A DNA stretch of 64,000 bases from NCBI GenBank assembly GCA_030267565.1, contig BRXU01000002.1, positions 62,001-126,000 of the forward strand. The letters are read 5' to 3'. Origin of the DNA: Pleodorina starrii (taxonomy: Eukaryota; Chlorophyta; Chlorophyceae; Chlamydomonadales; Volvocaceae). The position numbers were made by a program, and so were the translations under genes. Under the pieces are notes generated by a model, which worked only from the letters and a program-made list of their open reading frames with translations, was not told the DNA's origin and did not search any database. This document shows positions 29,901 to 39,537 of this stretch, piece after piece (position 1 is the first letter of the stretch; every line of letters begins with the position of its first letter).

Positions 29901-32900
29901 GATGGCGGCGCGGGCGCTGCCGGGCGCGCCCCTGCCGCCCAGCCGGCCGCTCCGCTTGCGCATCTTGGGGAACAGCACTCGGACCAGCAGCGGGATGAGA
30001 CCGGGGCGGGCCTCCTCCCCCACGCCGCCGTCCGCCCCGGGGGCCACCGGGAAGATGGCCAGCTCCTCCTGAACACCACAGGGAGGGTGAGGGTGTGTGT
30101 GTGTGCCAGTGGCGATGAGGCACGGCAAGGTCAGGGCGGGCAAATGCGGGGGAGGCGCTGCCCGACTCAACCTCTGTGTGTGCGCTGCGCTGTCTGCCGC
30201 CCCTCTCTTGGCACGAGCCGCCCCTCGCCCCCGGGCAGCTCAGCCCAGCCCAGCGCGCCTCCTTCCCTCTGCAGTCCGCCCTCCCCGCCCAACCGAGCCT
30301 CCCTCCCTCCCTCCCTCACTCACCCGCAGCGTAGCATCGTCCGCCAGCCTCCCCAATCGGTCCGCCATCTCAGCGGGCAGCCAGCGGAAGCGGTAGGGCC
30401 GCAGACAGCGCAGTGCGGCGACCTGGGGGGGATCAGGGAGCGGGGGAAGACAGCAGCCGGCAGGGGAGGGTGGGTGGGTGGGTGCGGAGCGCCTCATCGG
30501 AGCGTCACTGCGGCGTTTACTCCCACTCTACCAGGTAAGGTAAGGTAGGGTAAGGTAAGGTAAGCAGTGAGCACCACAAACGCCGTGATGGGGTGGTTAC
30601 CCCGCCCGCCCTGTGCCGCTGCATGAGTGACTTGACCAGTTCGTTCCAACCGCAGCCCTGCGCCTCCCCGCCTGTCCGCCCACCCCCTCACCTGCACCGC
30701 CGAGTCCGCCTCCAGCAGGTGGCTGCACACCGCCCTCTGCAGCTCATCACTCGAGTACAGACCCCGCACACCCCGCAGACCCGCAAACAGCTTCAGCCAG
30801 TCCAGCAGACCCGACCGCCACGTCTTGCCGCCAATGCGAGACAGCACGCTCACGCCACTGCCGCCGCCCACGGTTCCGGAGCCGCCGGCTGCGACAGCGC
30901 TGGAGTTGCCTGCGGTTGGCCGCTCTCCCGCCGACCCCGGCTCCGGCTGCCGCGCACCCCCGGAGGAGGAGGGCAGCTGCGATGGCGCCGCCTCCGCGGC
31001 AGCGACAGCACTGGACACCCCCGCAGCGGCAGCGGCACCAGCAGCCGCCTTCTTGCCTTTACTGACCGCCCTCCTGCGCTTCCCGCCCGACGGCGCTGTA
31101 TCCATGTCGGCAGCGCCACCCGAGGAGCAGCCCGCGGCCGCGTGAGACTCCCGCCGCTCCCTCAAACCCGGCTCCTCCTCCTCCGTACCACCCCCACCAC
31201 CACCACCGGTCGCGACAGGGGCCGCGGCGTCCGCTTCGCCGCTCGTGCGTGCCTTCTTCCGCGGCCTCGCAGCGGCCGGGGGGTCCGCGGCAGCGACCGT
31301 CGCCGCCGCCGCCTGTTGTGCTGCCGCCGCGGTCTCCGCCCGGGCGCGAGCTGCCGCAACTGCGGCCTCCACGTCACCCTCGCCGTCGTCAAAGTGGCTG
31401 CCGCGCGCGGCCGTGTACTCGAGGAACAACGGCACCCAGTCCCTGGAGTACTGCTCAATCGTACTGTACGGCGCGCCCGCCATGGCCCGCAGCACGTGGC
31501 TCAGCCGGTTCTGTGGGTCCGTCACCCCGCCCGCCGCCTGCGGCGTGCCCGCATGTACGGCGGCGCCGTACCGCTCGTCCAGCGTCTCGATGCGCGAGGC
31601 GTCCTGTGCCGGCGGCAGTTTCTCCACGACGGGGGCGGAGGTGATGGCGGCACTGATGGCGGCGCCGCTGCGGTGGCGGCCTCCGCGGCGGCCTCCGGCG
31701 GCGGCGCCGTACGACGACGACCCAGCGGCAGCGGCTGCTGAGGGAAAGTTCCCGGAGAGGAGCTGCCGCTGTGAGGACTGAAGGGAGGCGAACACGATGG
31801 GCCAGGAAACCTGTGTCCGAGGGTCGCAGGGGGCCAGGGGAAAGGGAAGGGGACGTAAGCTTGTGATTGGGTTGTACCTTATACGGCACAAATGTACGAC
31901 ATCAATGAATGGCGGCACTTTGACCTCATCGAGGTCGCTCATCGCGATCCGGCGACCGCAACCGAGGTTCCCTTCCCCTTCCCCTTCTCCCCTCCCCCCG
32001 GCTGCAACCCACCTTGGATTGGAACTCGAGGCACGCCGCCAGGGCCTGACTGGCGGGTTGCCACAGCGGACTGAAGCGGATGTACAGCACGCCCACCATG
32101 CCGTACGCAAAGGCCGGCACCAGGAACTCGGGAATCCTGCGGGGCCGCGGGGAGGGGCGGGGATGGGGATGGGAATGTGATGGATCCACTCGTGGGATGT
32201 TCCCGCACGCGACGGACCTGCGCGGGTCGATCTGCGCTGGTGGACGCGTCCATGCCTGGATGGATGTCTCCATCCCCTCACCCACCCACCCACTCACTCA
32301 TTCACTCACCTGCCGTACTCGAGGTAGGTCTTGAGGCGCCCCATCGCCACCGCCCACTTGCGGCCGCTCTCAATGGTGAACGGCTGGCTGTTGATGCCGT
32401 ACAACACATCCAGCAGATCGCAACGAGGACCACCACCGCCACCACCACCACCACCACCGGCGGCGGCGGCGGCGGCGACAGCCCGCTCGCGCTTCTGCCC
32501 CTGCTTGGCGGCGGCGGTTGGGTCGTTGGGGTCCGGCCCCAGCGCCTCCAGGGAAGGCTGGTCAAAGCAGGTCAGCAGGCGAAGCACGGCGGCACGCAGC
32601 GGCTGCGACTCAGCCGCCAGCAGCGGCGCCAGGCGGTCCAGCAGCTGCCGCAGCCGCGACTCGGACAGCAGATCGCGAGCCAGATCCAAAATGGCGCCGG
32701 AACCCATCGAGGCGGAGGCGCCGCCGCCGGCGCCGACGGCGGCGACACTGGCCCGCACCGCCGACAGCAGCGACCCCGCGGCGCGGATGCTGGAGTAATC
32801 AGCGCCGGCGGGCAGCGGCGTAGGCGCTCCCTTGCGCTTCTCCTGCTCCATCTGCTGCTCCTGCTCCTGCTCCATCTGCTGCTCCTGCTCGCTGCCTAGT

Positions 32901-35900
32901 TGCTGTGGGTCTCTGGCTCTCTCCAGTACCCACTGCAATGTGTCCTCAGCGGCCGCCACCAGCGACACCGACAGCCCCGACTGCTGCTGCCGCTGAAGCA
33001 GGTCCGCCAACAGCTCCGTAGCGGTGGCGCGCAGCAGCAACAACCCGCCCACCGAATCACCCGCGTCCCCGCCCGCGCCGGCGCCCGCAGCGCCCTCACC
33101 GAGCCGCCGCCGCCGAGCCGGCTGCTGCTGCTGCTGTTGGCGGCCCTTGAGCGCCTCCGACGCCATCTCCAGCACGCGCTCACACGTGGTGACCGCCTGC
33201 AGGTCGCTCTCGCAGCAGTGCGGCAGCAGCGACACTGCCGCCCACGCCTCCGCACTGACCCGCGGGTCATCCACCGCCTCCGGCCGCCAGCTGGTCGCCA
33301 GGCCGCGCACGTGCGCCGCCAGCCGCACCCCGTGGGGCTGCGCGGTCAGCAGCAGCGGCAGCCCCGTCGGCCGAGCGCCGCCGCTGCCAGACGCCGGCTG
33401 TAGCAGCGCACAGAGGTCTCGGAGCAGCAGCAGCGCCGAACCCGCCCAGTCCCGCGGCTGCTGCTCCCCCTGCTGCTGCCCCCACTGGTTCTGCGCCATC
33501 AGGACGAAGCGGCCCAGACAGCCCAACATCTGCGGCGCAAACAGCCGCGCAATCTCCGTCCCCGCGGGCTGCACCATGAGAGACTTGACAAAGGGCAGCG
33601 CCTCCTCCGCGGGCGGTCTGCTGAAGGCGGGCGACCAGGGAGCCGCGCAGCGAGCCAGCGCCTCGGGGCCCTCGCTGGCGCCCACCGCCTTCAGATGGCC
33701 GTACACCACGCCGCGCACCAGCTCCAAAACCGCGTACGACAAGGATACGTTCAAAAAGTCGTCCAGGCACTCATGGTTGCCCTCGGCGCCGTCGACGGTA
33801 GGCTGCGCCGCCGGACGCGGACTGGTGCTGGGGCTGGCGTCAGGGCTGGTGCTGCTGCTGGTGGGCTCTGCGCCCTCCTGTCCTCCCGCCCCCCCGTTCG
33901 TAGTCGGCCTCCACACCGCCGGCTGCATCAGTCTCCCCACCAGCTCCACCAGGGGCTGGTAGCTCTCCACGCGACTGCCTCGAAAGTACCCCACCGCCTG
34001 ACTCACTAGCAGCACCACCCGACCCAGACTGCGGCCCGCAGCGGCGCTCGGCAGCCCCCCGCCGCCGACACCGCTGCCAGCGGCGGCCGCCAGCTCAAAG
34101 GCGCGCAGTCGCGTGTGGGTCTCCGCCAGCAGCGCCCCCCAGAGCTCCCCGCCCTTGCCGCGACGAAGGTGGTCCAGAAGGCGAGCCAAAGCCACTCGCG
34201 CCACGGCGGCGGCCCCGGCTCGCAGCTGCTCGTGACTGATCGGCGCGGCGCTGCTGCTGCTGTTGCCGGAGGCGCCCCTCCCACTCGCCGTCACCAACGG
34301 CTCGGCGGCAGCAGCGGCGTCGGGATCTGCTTCCCCGTCCCCGCCAGCTTCCCCTCCTGAGACCGCGGGCGCCTCCGCCACCGACGTCGGGGTCTTGGCG
34401 GTCGGGGTCTTGGCTGCCGCTGCCTCCCCCGGCGCCTTCGCGGTGTGCAGGTCGGTGGGCAGCAGGAGGTCCTCCTTCAGCAGCAGTTGCAGCAGCTGGG
34501 GAGCGCGGCTGTGCAGACCGTGGGACACGCCCAGCACCGCCTCAGCCAACACCAAGCCTGCGGGGGTTGGGCGCGAGGGAGGGCAGGAGGGGCCACCCCG
34601 GATTGGTACATTGGGCAGGACACTGCAGCAGCAGCTGACCGGCGCACAGAACCGCGGACGGAAGCAGCAACCAAGGCGCTGGCGGGGTGCCGGAGCAGGG
34701 GCCGAGCAGGGGCAGCCCCTTCAACTCGCCGCTGCCGCTGCTCCTGTCCCCCGCTCCCTCTCTCTCCCTCTCTCCCTCCCTCCCGCAGGCCCCGCTTGCA
34801 CTCCGCGGTTTCCAACGCCCCCGAGGTCCATCTCCGCGCCTCCCTCCCCTCTCTCACCGCCTCCCCACCCGGTCCTTCCCCGAACCGCACACACCCCGGA
34901 CAGCCGGCCAGCACCGCCCCGCCAGCCCCTCTGCCTCCCCCTGCCTCTCCCCCTTCCCCCTCTCCCCCAGTCGCCCACCTGCGCCATCGGTCCGCTCCAG
35001 GGTGGGCCGGGCTGCCTGCTCCGCCAGCACCGCCCGCACCCCCGCCCGCAGCGCCGAGGTGCTCGGGGCGGAGCGCAGCAGGAAACCAACTGCCTGGGCC
35101 GCAAACTGCCGTACGTGGTCGGCGGGGTGGTACCGCAGCGGCGCCGTCACGCGCAGGGCCGCTGGGAGGTCCGCCGCCAGGTGCCGTACGAGGTGTTTGC
35201 ATATGTGGGAGATACACGTGAAGATGGCCTCCAGGGACTGCGCAGCGGAGGAGAGGGAGGAGGGGGAGGGAGAGATGGAGGGTCGGGACATGCGGACGGC
35301 ACAGGATCCCCGAGACCGGCTGCAAACGTGGCGTGTTCTACCGGAGATGTGGTGTGATGTGATGTGATGTGGCACCCTATGATACGATATGTCCTCTACC
35401 CGACGAAGGATTTCCTTGCGCAGAAACCACCACTCAGACCACAAAGAGCATGGGGGCACGGCAACGCGCCAAACAACCCCCCTTCCCTTCCCTTTCCTCA
35501 CCTCGGGCTCCCGCTCCGCCCCTCCGTTGAGCAGCTGCACGATGCGGCGCACAGTCCGGGGCAGCAGCGGCAGGAAGTGGTGCTGCAGGTCGCGGGCGGC
35601 CGCTGCCAGCAGGTCCAACAGCGCAGGCAGGGAGAGGCGGGCGGAGGGCTCCAGGGAGGCAAGCAGGATAGCGAGCACCGCCTCGCGCTGGACCAGCAGC
35701 AGAGGGAGGGTCTGGCACAGAGGCTGCAGCGCCGCGGCGGCCTGGGCGACCAGGGGAGGTGGGGGAGAGGGGCAAAGCGGGGAACAGGGGGAGGCCGTCA
35801 GGAGACGTTTGGGGAGCGAGCGGGTGCAGAAGGCGTGGGGTGGGGGATGGGGTGGGCCGTGACTTGATATGGGGGGGGCAGGGGGAAACGTGTGAGGGCG

Positions 35901-36613
35901 GAGGCGCGGGAGGGGACTGGACGGATGCGATCGGGGGGAGGGGTCCACAAGGGGATGTGCCGGAGCCTATCCCCATGTTATTGCAGGGGAGGGATGCGGC
36001 GCGGACTGACACGCTGACACGCCGCGACAGGGAGGCCGCACAGCCCGGTGCGTGGGCTGGGGAAGACGTCAACCCCCTCCGAACGACCGCACCTGCAAAA
36101 AGTGCGCTGCGCTGTTCAGCTCCCGCCATTGCGCCAGACCGTCGGCGAGCCATGTCCCCGAAGAAGGCTCCGACTTGACAGGCGCGAGCCGCCGATAGAC
36201 GTCAACCTCCACCTGCCGGGTGGCGGTGCATGGTACAGGCGTGTCATGGCATTTGCGGCGGCGACCATACGCGAAACAATCAACATGGTCGCTAGAGACT
36301 GAATATGATGCAATTCGTATTAAAACATACAACGCCGCTTCGGAACGGGATACGGTCGTGTGGAGCCGACGGCGCCGACACACAGTCAACCATCACCGAC
36401 TGGCCTTCGGACACCCCGCCCAAGCCGGCTTCTACATTGGCACTGTCCATTTAACATGCACAGGCCTGGCGCCTGAGACTGCCCCGAAGCGAAGACTGCC
36501 TGGCGGCGGCGTCGCACCTCAGTAACACGCTCCGCAAACGTCTTGAAGCGAAAACGGTTCTGACGTGGAGCACTCGGCACATCAGGAAGCCTGTCATCCT
36601 CGGAATCGGACAT
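17914..36613 (-). CDS. UTP20: UTP20-like component of the small-subunit processome
   Basis: A giant HEAT-repeat protein of about 3,700 residues; animal UTP20 is about 2,800, and the excess is Ala/Gly/acidic insertions. UTP20 works in the nucleolus on pre-18S rRNA. Exons, 5' to 3': 36613-36518, 36212-36093, 35741-35502, 35237-34979, 34557-32310, 32136-32013, 31810-30692, 30422-30324, 30068-29597, 29356-28327, 27746-27560, 27236-27095 or -27087, a probable exon from 25865 to about 25780, 25366-25225, 24908-24315, 23404-22147, 21754-21506, 21195-20290, 20042-19728, 19504-19073, 18885-17914. Diagnostic parts: RFRFKTFAERV and WRELNSAAHF at the N-terminus, LIPLLVRVLFPKM, DDVETDFFHNIAHLQSHR joined to RRTRALTKLTKLL, DPALPLLVRSLRSRHSGCVS, HRHMWVRKAAARLVG, and a Lys/Arg-rich C-terminus typical of nucleolar proteins. 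Only the exons between 27236 and 25225 are uncertain in phase. Confidence 0.92.
23643..23720. repeat. 78-bp dispersed repeat, copy 1, in a UTP20 intron
   Basis: Starts GGCATCAGAGATTTTGATTT and ends CATCATCTGCC. It is nearly identical to 23955-24032, in the same orientation and the same intron. The ends are weakly inverted (GGCATCAGA against GGCAGATGA on the other strand), so it may be a tiny MITE. It is AT-richer than its surroundings. Confidence 0.75.
23955..24032. repeat. 78-bp dispersed repeat, copy 2, in a UTP20 intron
   Basis: Second copy of the repeat at 23643-23720, differing at a handful of positions. It lies 312 bp away in the intron between the exons at 24315-24908 and 22147-23404. 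Confidence 0.75.
25680..25784. repeat. UTP20-intron repeat family, copy A
   Basis: About 105 bp sharing the core CTCAGAAGGAGCTTCGGTGT ... CAACACGT ... CAGACGACGGTGAAAT with copies B-E. Outer ends are CCGGGC and GCCCGG (inverted). Its right edge abuts the probable coding exon that starts at 25865 on the minus strand, so it may supply that intron's splice donor. Confidence 0.85.
26057..26166. repeat. UTP20-intron repeat family, copy B
   Basis: About 110 bp, closest to copy A. Both share the CCTTCGCTTCCGGGCTCAG left end and the TCACCGCCCGGATCAGGAA right end. Same orientation as the other copies. Confidence 0.85.
26400..26494. repeat. UTP20-intron repeat family, copy C
   Basis: 95 bp with inverted ends GAGGTGC / GCACCTC. 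The core is shared with copies A, B and D. It belongs with D to a subtype with TGTGTAATAC...ATCATCATTGCACCTCC. Confidence 0.85.
26712..26818. repeat. UTP20-intron repeat family, diverged copy E
   Basis: Diverged copy keeping GGCTCAG, CGGTGTAG, CGTGTCAATC, GACGACGGTGAAAT and GCTCATCAC in the same order and spacing as copies A-D. Edges are approximate. Confidence 0.6.
27908..28005. repeat. UTP20-intron repeat family, copy D
   Basis: 98 bp with perfect 8-bp inverted ends GGAGGTGC / GCACCTCC. It lies in the UTP20 intron between the exons at 28327-29356 and 27560-27746. Nearly identical to copy C in the core. Confidence 0.85.
30536..30567. repeat. GGTAA/GGTAG short tandem repeat in a UTP20 intron
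   Basis: Runs of GTAAG/GGTAG (AGGTAAGGTAAGGTAGGGTA...), a simple repeat. Nothing else is seen in this part of the intron. Confidence 0.7.
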
Positions 36614-37430
36614 TTAGGTAGCTCTACAGGACGAGTCCTGAGGCACTCTTAAGCCAGTGTCTTCCAATTTGCTACAACTATTGCATTGGTCGTATTATCT
36701 TTCAAGTGGTCATTGTTCTCAGTGCAATTGAAAAAAGAAGCGATGCCTCATGTGCGCACTTGAAATGTCGCAAGCTGCAGCAAGACAAGCCTACGGCGAC
36801 GAAAGCTAGAGGCAAGATGAATACGATCACGGCCTCATCGCCTACAAGATATTGACGGAGGTTTTGCAACGACTCGGCATACGCCTGAAGGTACGATAGC
36901 AGTTAATTGGTTGACCCAGGACCCAGAATGGACAGTCAATGTGTTTGTTTGTGTGCGGCTATGCGCATGTTCATGGAAGCCCGTTTATGGAGAAACATAT
37001 GTTACTGGCGTACAGTCACTACATCCTGCAGAGGGCAATGTCATTGTCGCTTGACGGTTTTGCGCACTGCAGCTTTCCCGAGTAGTCTTGGGCCTTGGGT
37101 TTACTGGATTGCACTGTAGCTCTTGGGTTGAAACGTGGCTTTAGCTCATCGCTTCAATCACATCATCAGCCGCTATCGCTTTGTCATGTGTATACTTGGC
37201 GTCCGGGGTGTTGGAACCAGGACCGCCACCATGTGCCTCGGCGCCGCGCGCCCATGCTGTGTTAGCATGCGCAACTGCTTGGCATCCTCCGGCCGTAGCA
37301 TTGTAAGCAACGGGGCCCGCATGCCGAAAAGCGTTGTTCGCAAGCGGGTTGTTACCACTACCGGTACTTAAAAGGGGTGAGGAAGGTGAGCGCCACGGCA
37401 ATGGTATGAAGCCAAGCAAGGTAATAGCCA
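36614..37430. other. UTP20 upstream region
   Basis: Holds the presumed UTP20 promoter and 5' UTR on the minus strand. No conserved coding sequence recognised. The GC content is lower than in the genes to the left. Confidence 0.4.
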
Positions 37431-37979
37431 ATTTACATGACACGTTACGTTACCTCACGTTTACATGTAAAGTGGCAGGCCCAAACGGATCCCGATTTAC
37501 ATGGGCTGTTTTGGGGACGTTATCTCTGTTGGCGCGAGGTCCGTACACACTATGTTTTGAGGCGGTAACGTCAAAGCGCCCATGTCATATCACTCCAACA
37601 CGATGTTAAACCCTTAGGACGAAGCCTGCGAGCGTCGTTGCCCATAATGGAACCCGACGCGTCGAGGTCGGCCTCTTCGCGCGAGAGCTCGTTCTCAGAG
37701 TACGCCAAGCCCTCGATGGCGGTCTCATCGCGCTCATTGTTTGCATATTGATTATACTAAAGTTGTGCGGCGTCGGCGAGCGGCTGCGACCACGGAAGGC
37801 CCTGCGCGGCGTCGGCATGGCTCTCGGAAGCTCGGCCTGACCGACCACTGTGTCTTGTCGAGAAGCAGCAGCGCCTTGTCAAGATCCATGTTGACATTTA
37901 TGCAGAACTAGCCGGCAGCGAAACTCATTCGGGAGTGCCGAGCTGCCGACCGTGGTGAGGGACCGGTGCGCTTGTAGGT

Positions 37980-38003
37980 CGTACTATTTTGGAAAATAGT
38001 ACG
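37980..38003. repeat. Perfect 11-bp palindrome with GG spacer
   Basis: CGTACTATTTT, then GG, then AAAATAGTACG. It lies inside the TIR element and can form a tight hairpin or cruciform. Its function is unknown. Confidence 0.8.
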
Positions 38004-38128
38004 GCACGCATTCTCCAGCGCTGTTCCCGCGCACTAATCATGAAAGGTATTCACATAACTGCCTGGCCTTATATCGGTTCGTTATATGTGCCCCAGTCAC
38101 TTAGGCCTGCTTAGGCAGCTATTCATAA

Positions 38129-38467
38129 ATGGACATGACCACGCAATTCTCTGAGCAAATACGCGTATCACGGGATTGCATTAAACAAGCAGAGGACATC
38201 AAGGCCGTGCGTGATGTAGCACTCTTCGAGCTCGCGCGCTATGTTGCAGATTTGAAAGTCAATTCGGTGATCGATGATGACGCGATACTCAGCATGACAC
38301 GTGGGAGCCTTGATTCCGGACACGTGGGAGCCTTGATTCCGGATACAGTGCATAGGAGCAGTGCTCTGCTGCCGCTGCGCTTGTGCGGAGTTGCCCTTCG
38401 TCATGTACCGGTAGAATGTTTGGCGAGAAGTTCGCAGTGGGAACGCGATGGAGATCGCCGACGATAA
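38129..38467 (+). CDS. Hypothetical protein within the TIR element
   Basis: A 112-codon frame starting ATG with amphipathic, helix-like composition in the first 60 residues (for example CIKQAEDIKAVRDVALFELA). After about residue 58 it runs into the tandem duplication and the repeat, where the sequence stops looking protein-like. No family recognised. The opposite strand is also open over this stretch, so coding is unproven. It may be the relic of a transposon-encoded protein. Confidence 0.2.
   Translation: MDMTTQFSEQIRVSRDCIKQAEDIKAVRDVALFELARYVADLKVNSVIDDDAILSMTRGSLDSGHVGALIPDTVHRSSALLPLRLCGVALRHVPVECLARSSQWERDGDRRR
38418..38461. repeat. 44-bp direct repeat, copy 1
   Basis: GTTTGGCGAGAAGTTCGCAG... 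is identical to 38781-38824, in the same orientation, inside the TIR element. Copy 1 is followed by the left arm of the 19-bp inverted repeat. Confidence 0.9.
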
Positions 38468-38780
38468 GTACCGCTGAACCGCCAAACAAACACGAAAAGG
38501 CGAGAAAAGAACGGGGAACAATGCTACGGGGAGCTGATGTCGTACTTTCATCACTTTCGGGTGGCCAAAGTACGGCGCATGGTTTCCAAGGTTTACGGCG
38601 CAGATCTCTTCTTGTACGTATGCCTTGATTGACTTTTCAGACGGTGCATACTTTCCAAGCATGCAATGTGTCTCCGATTTTCGTTAAGTCCAACCCGTCA
38701 GAAATATGAGCTCCGATCAGCGGTTCAGCGGTACTTATTTCTGCGCGGCATTGTTTCACTCATATGTAAACACAGCCTAC

Positions 38781-38824
38781 GTTTGGCGAGAAGTTCGCAG
38801 TGGGAACGCGATGGAGATCGCCGA
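38781..38824. repeat. 44-bp direct repeat, copy 2
   Basis: Identical to 38418-38461. The right arm of the 19-bp inverted repeat (38720-38738) lies just upstream. Confidence 0.9.
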
Positions 38825-38998
38825 GCGCTTGTTGTACTGGCTGTAAGGGGGCGAGGGATCAACGTTTGGTCAATTACCCCCCCCCCTTGGGCCACGTTAG
38901 ACTTTTTGGCCACGTAACGTGTAACGGACCAGGACGGACCCGTTACCCCATGCGAACTGACCACGTAAAGTGATAACGTAACGTGTCATGTAAATCCA

Positions 38999-39537
38999 GC
39001 ATAATGGATTCCCAAGTAAGCCACACAAAAACTGCCAGCGCCCGTTCCCACTTCGTGAGCATTTAGGCACGGCGGTGCTGCCCAGGCAGACAGGACCCTT
39101 TCTGTCGCTTTACTTGCGGGACACGTTATGTTAGGCTATCCGCGGAGCTGTGAGTAATTGCCAAACGACATTGCTGTAACCGGTCTGTCGAGGTTGTGCC
39201 GAAGCTATTGCGCATGGTGACCTCGCTCGCACTGCTGCCTCGCCCGGCCCGGCACACGGGTGGGAGCTTTCAGGAGCTTTCATGCAACCATTGCATAAAC
39301 TCGAATGGCGTTGTGAATGTAACTGCATAATGATGCTGGTTTTCTTTGGACAGTTGCAGCTGCTAAATAGAATTTCTCCCCGAAACTGCATTGACGACAT
39401 ATATCGCGGAAGCGGTACAATTCATTACCGTGGGCCCTGCATATAATTCTGGGCGGAAATCCGTATTATAATGGCCGTGTGCGCCACACGTATGTGTACC
39501 AGGTAAGCAGGGGTAGGCTTTCGAGAGGAATGACCGG
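38999..39537. other. Spacer between the TIR element and the satellite
   Basis: No gene or clear element. A short motif related to the TIR (ACACGTTATGTTAG) occurs at about 39121. Confidence 0.4.

Larger units (their letters stand above)
37431..38995. mobile_element. DNA transposon with 22-bp TIRs and CCA target duplication
   Basis: The left end ATTTACATGACACGTTACGT... (37431-37452) is repeated as a perfect inverted copy at 38974-38995. Directly outside both is CCA (37428-37430 and 38996-38998), a 3-bp target duplication. Three-bp duplications are known for CACTA/EnSpm and PIF/Harbinger superfamilies, but the terminus matches neither obviously. Inside are a 44-bp direct repeat, a 19-bp inverted repeat (38464-38482 / 38720-38738), a 23-bp tandem duplication (38296-38341) and a palindrome at 37980-38003. 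Coding potential is weak: a 112-codon plus-strand frame, and a minus-strand acidic stretch (about 37606-37750, with NNERDETAIEGLAY and REEADLDASG) that may be a decayed C-terminus. Probably non-autonomous. Confidence 0.7.

Noticed and set aside
28833..30548. Plus-strand 571-codon frame
   Set aside because: Antisense shadow of UTP20 exons. The minus strand gives the conserved HEAT-type sequence with matching splice phases.
30536..30567. Telomere-like repeat
   Set aside because: The unit is GGTAA/GGTAG, not the TTTTAGGG or TTTAGGG repeat of green algae, and it lies in an intron.
32331..35357. Several long plus-strand frames (up to 364 codons)
   Set aside because: Shadows of the 2.2-kb UTP20 exon at 34557-32310 and its neighbours, low-complexity Pro/Ser/Arg composition.
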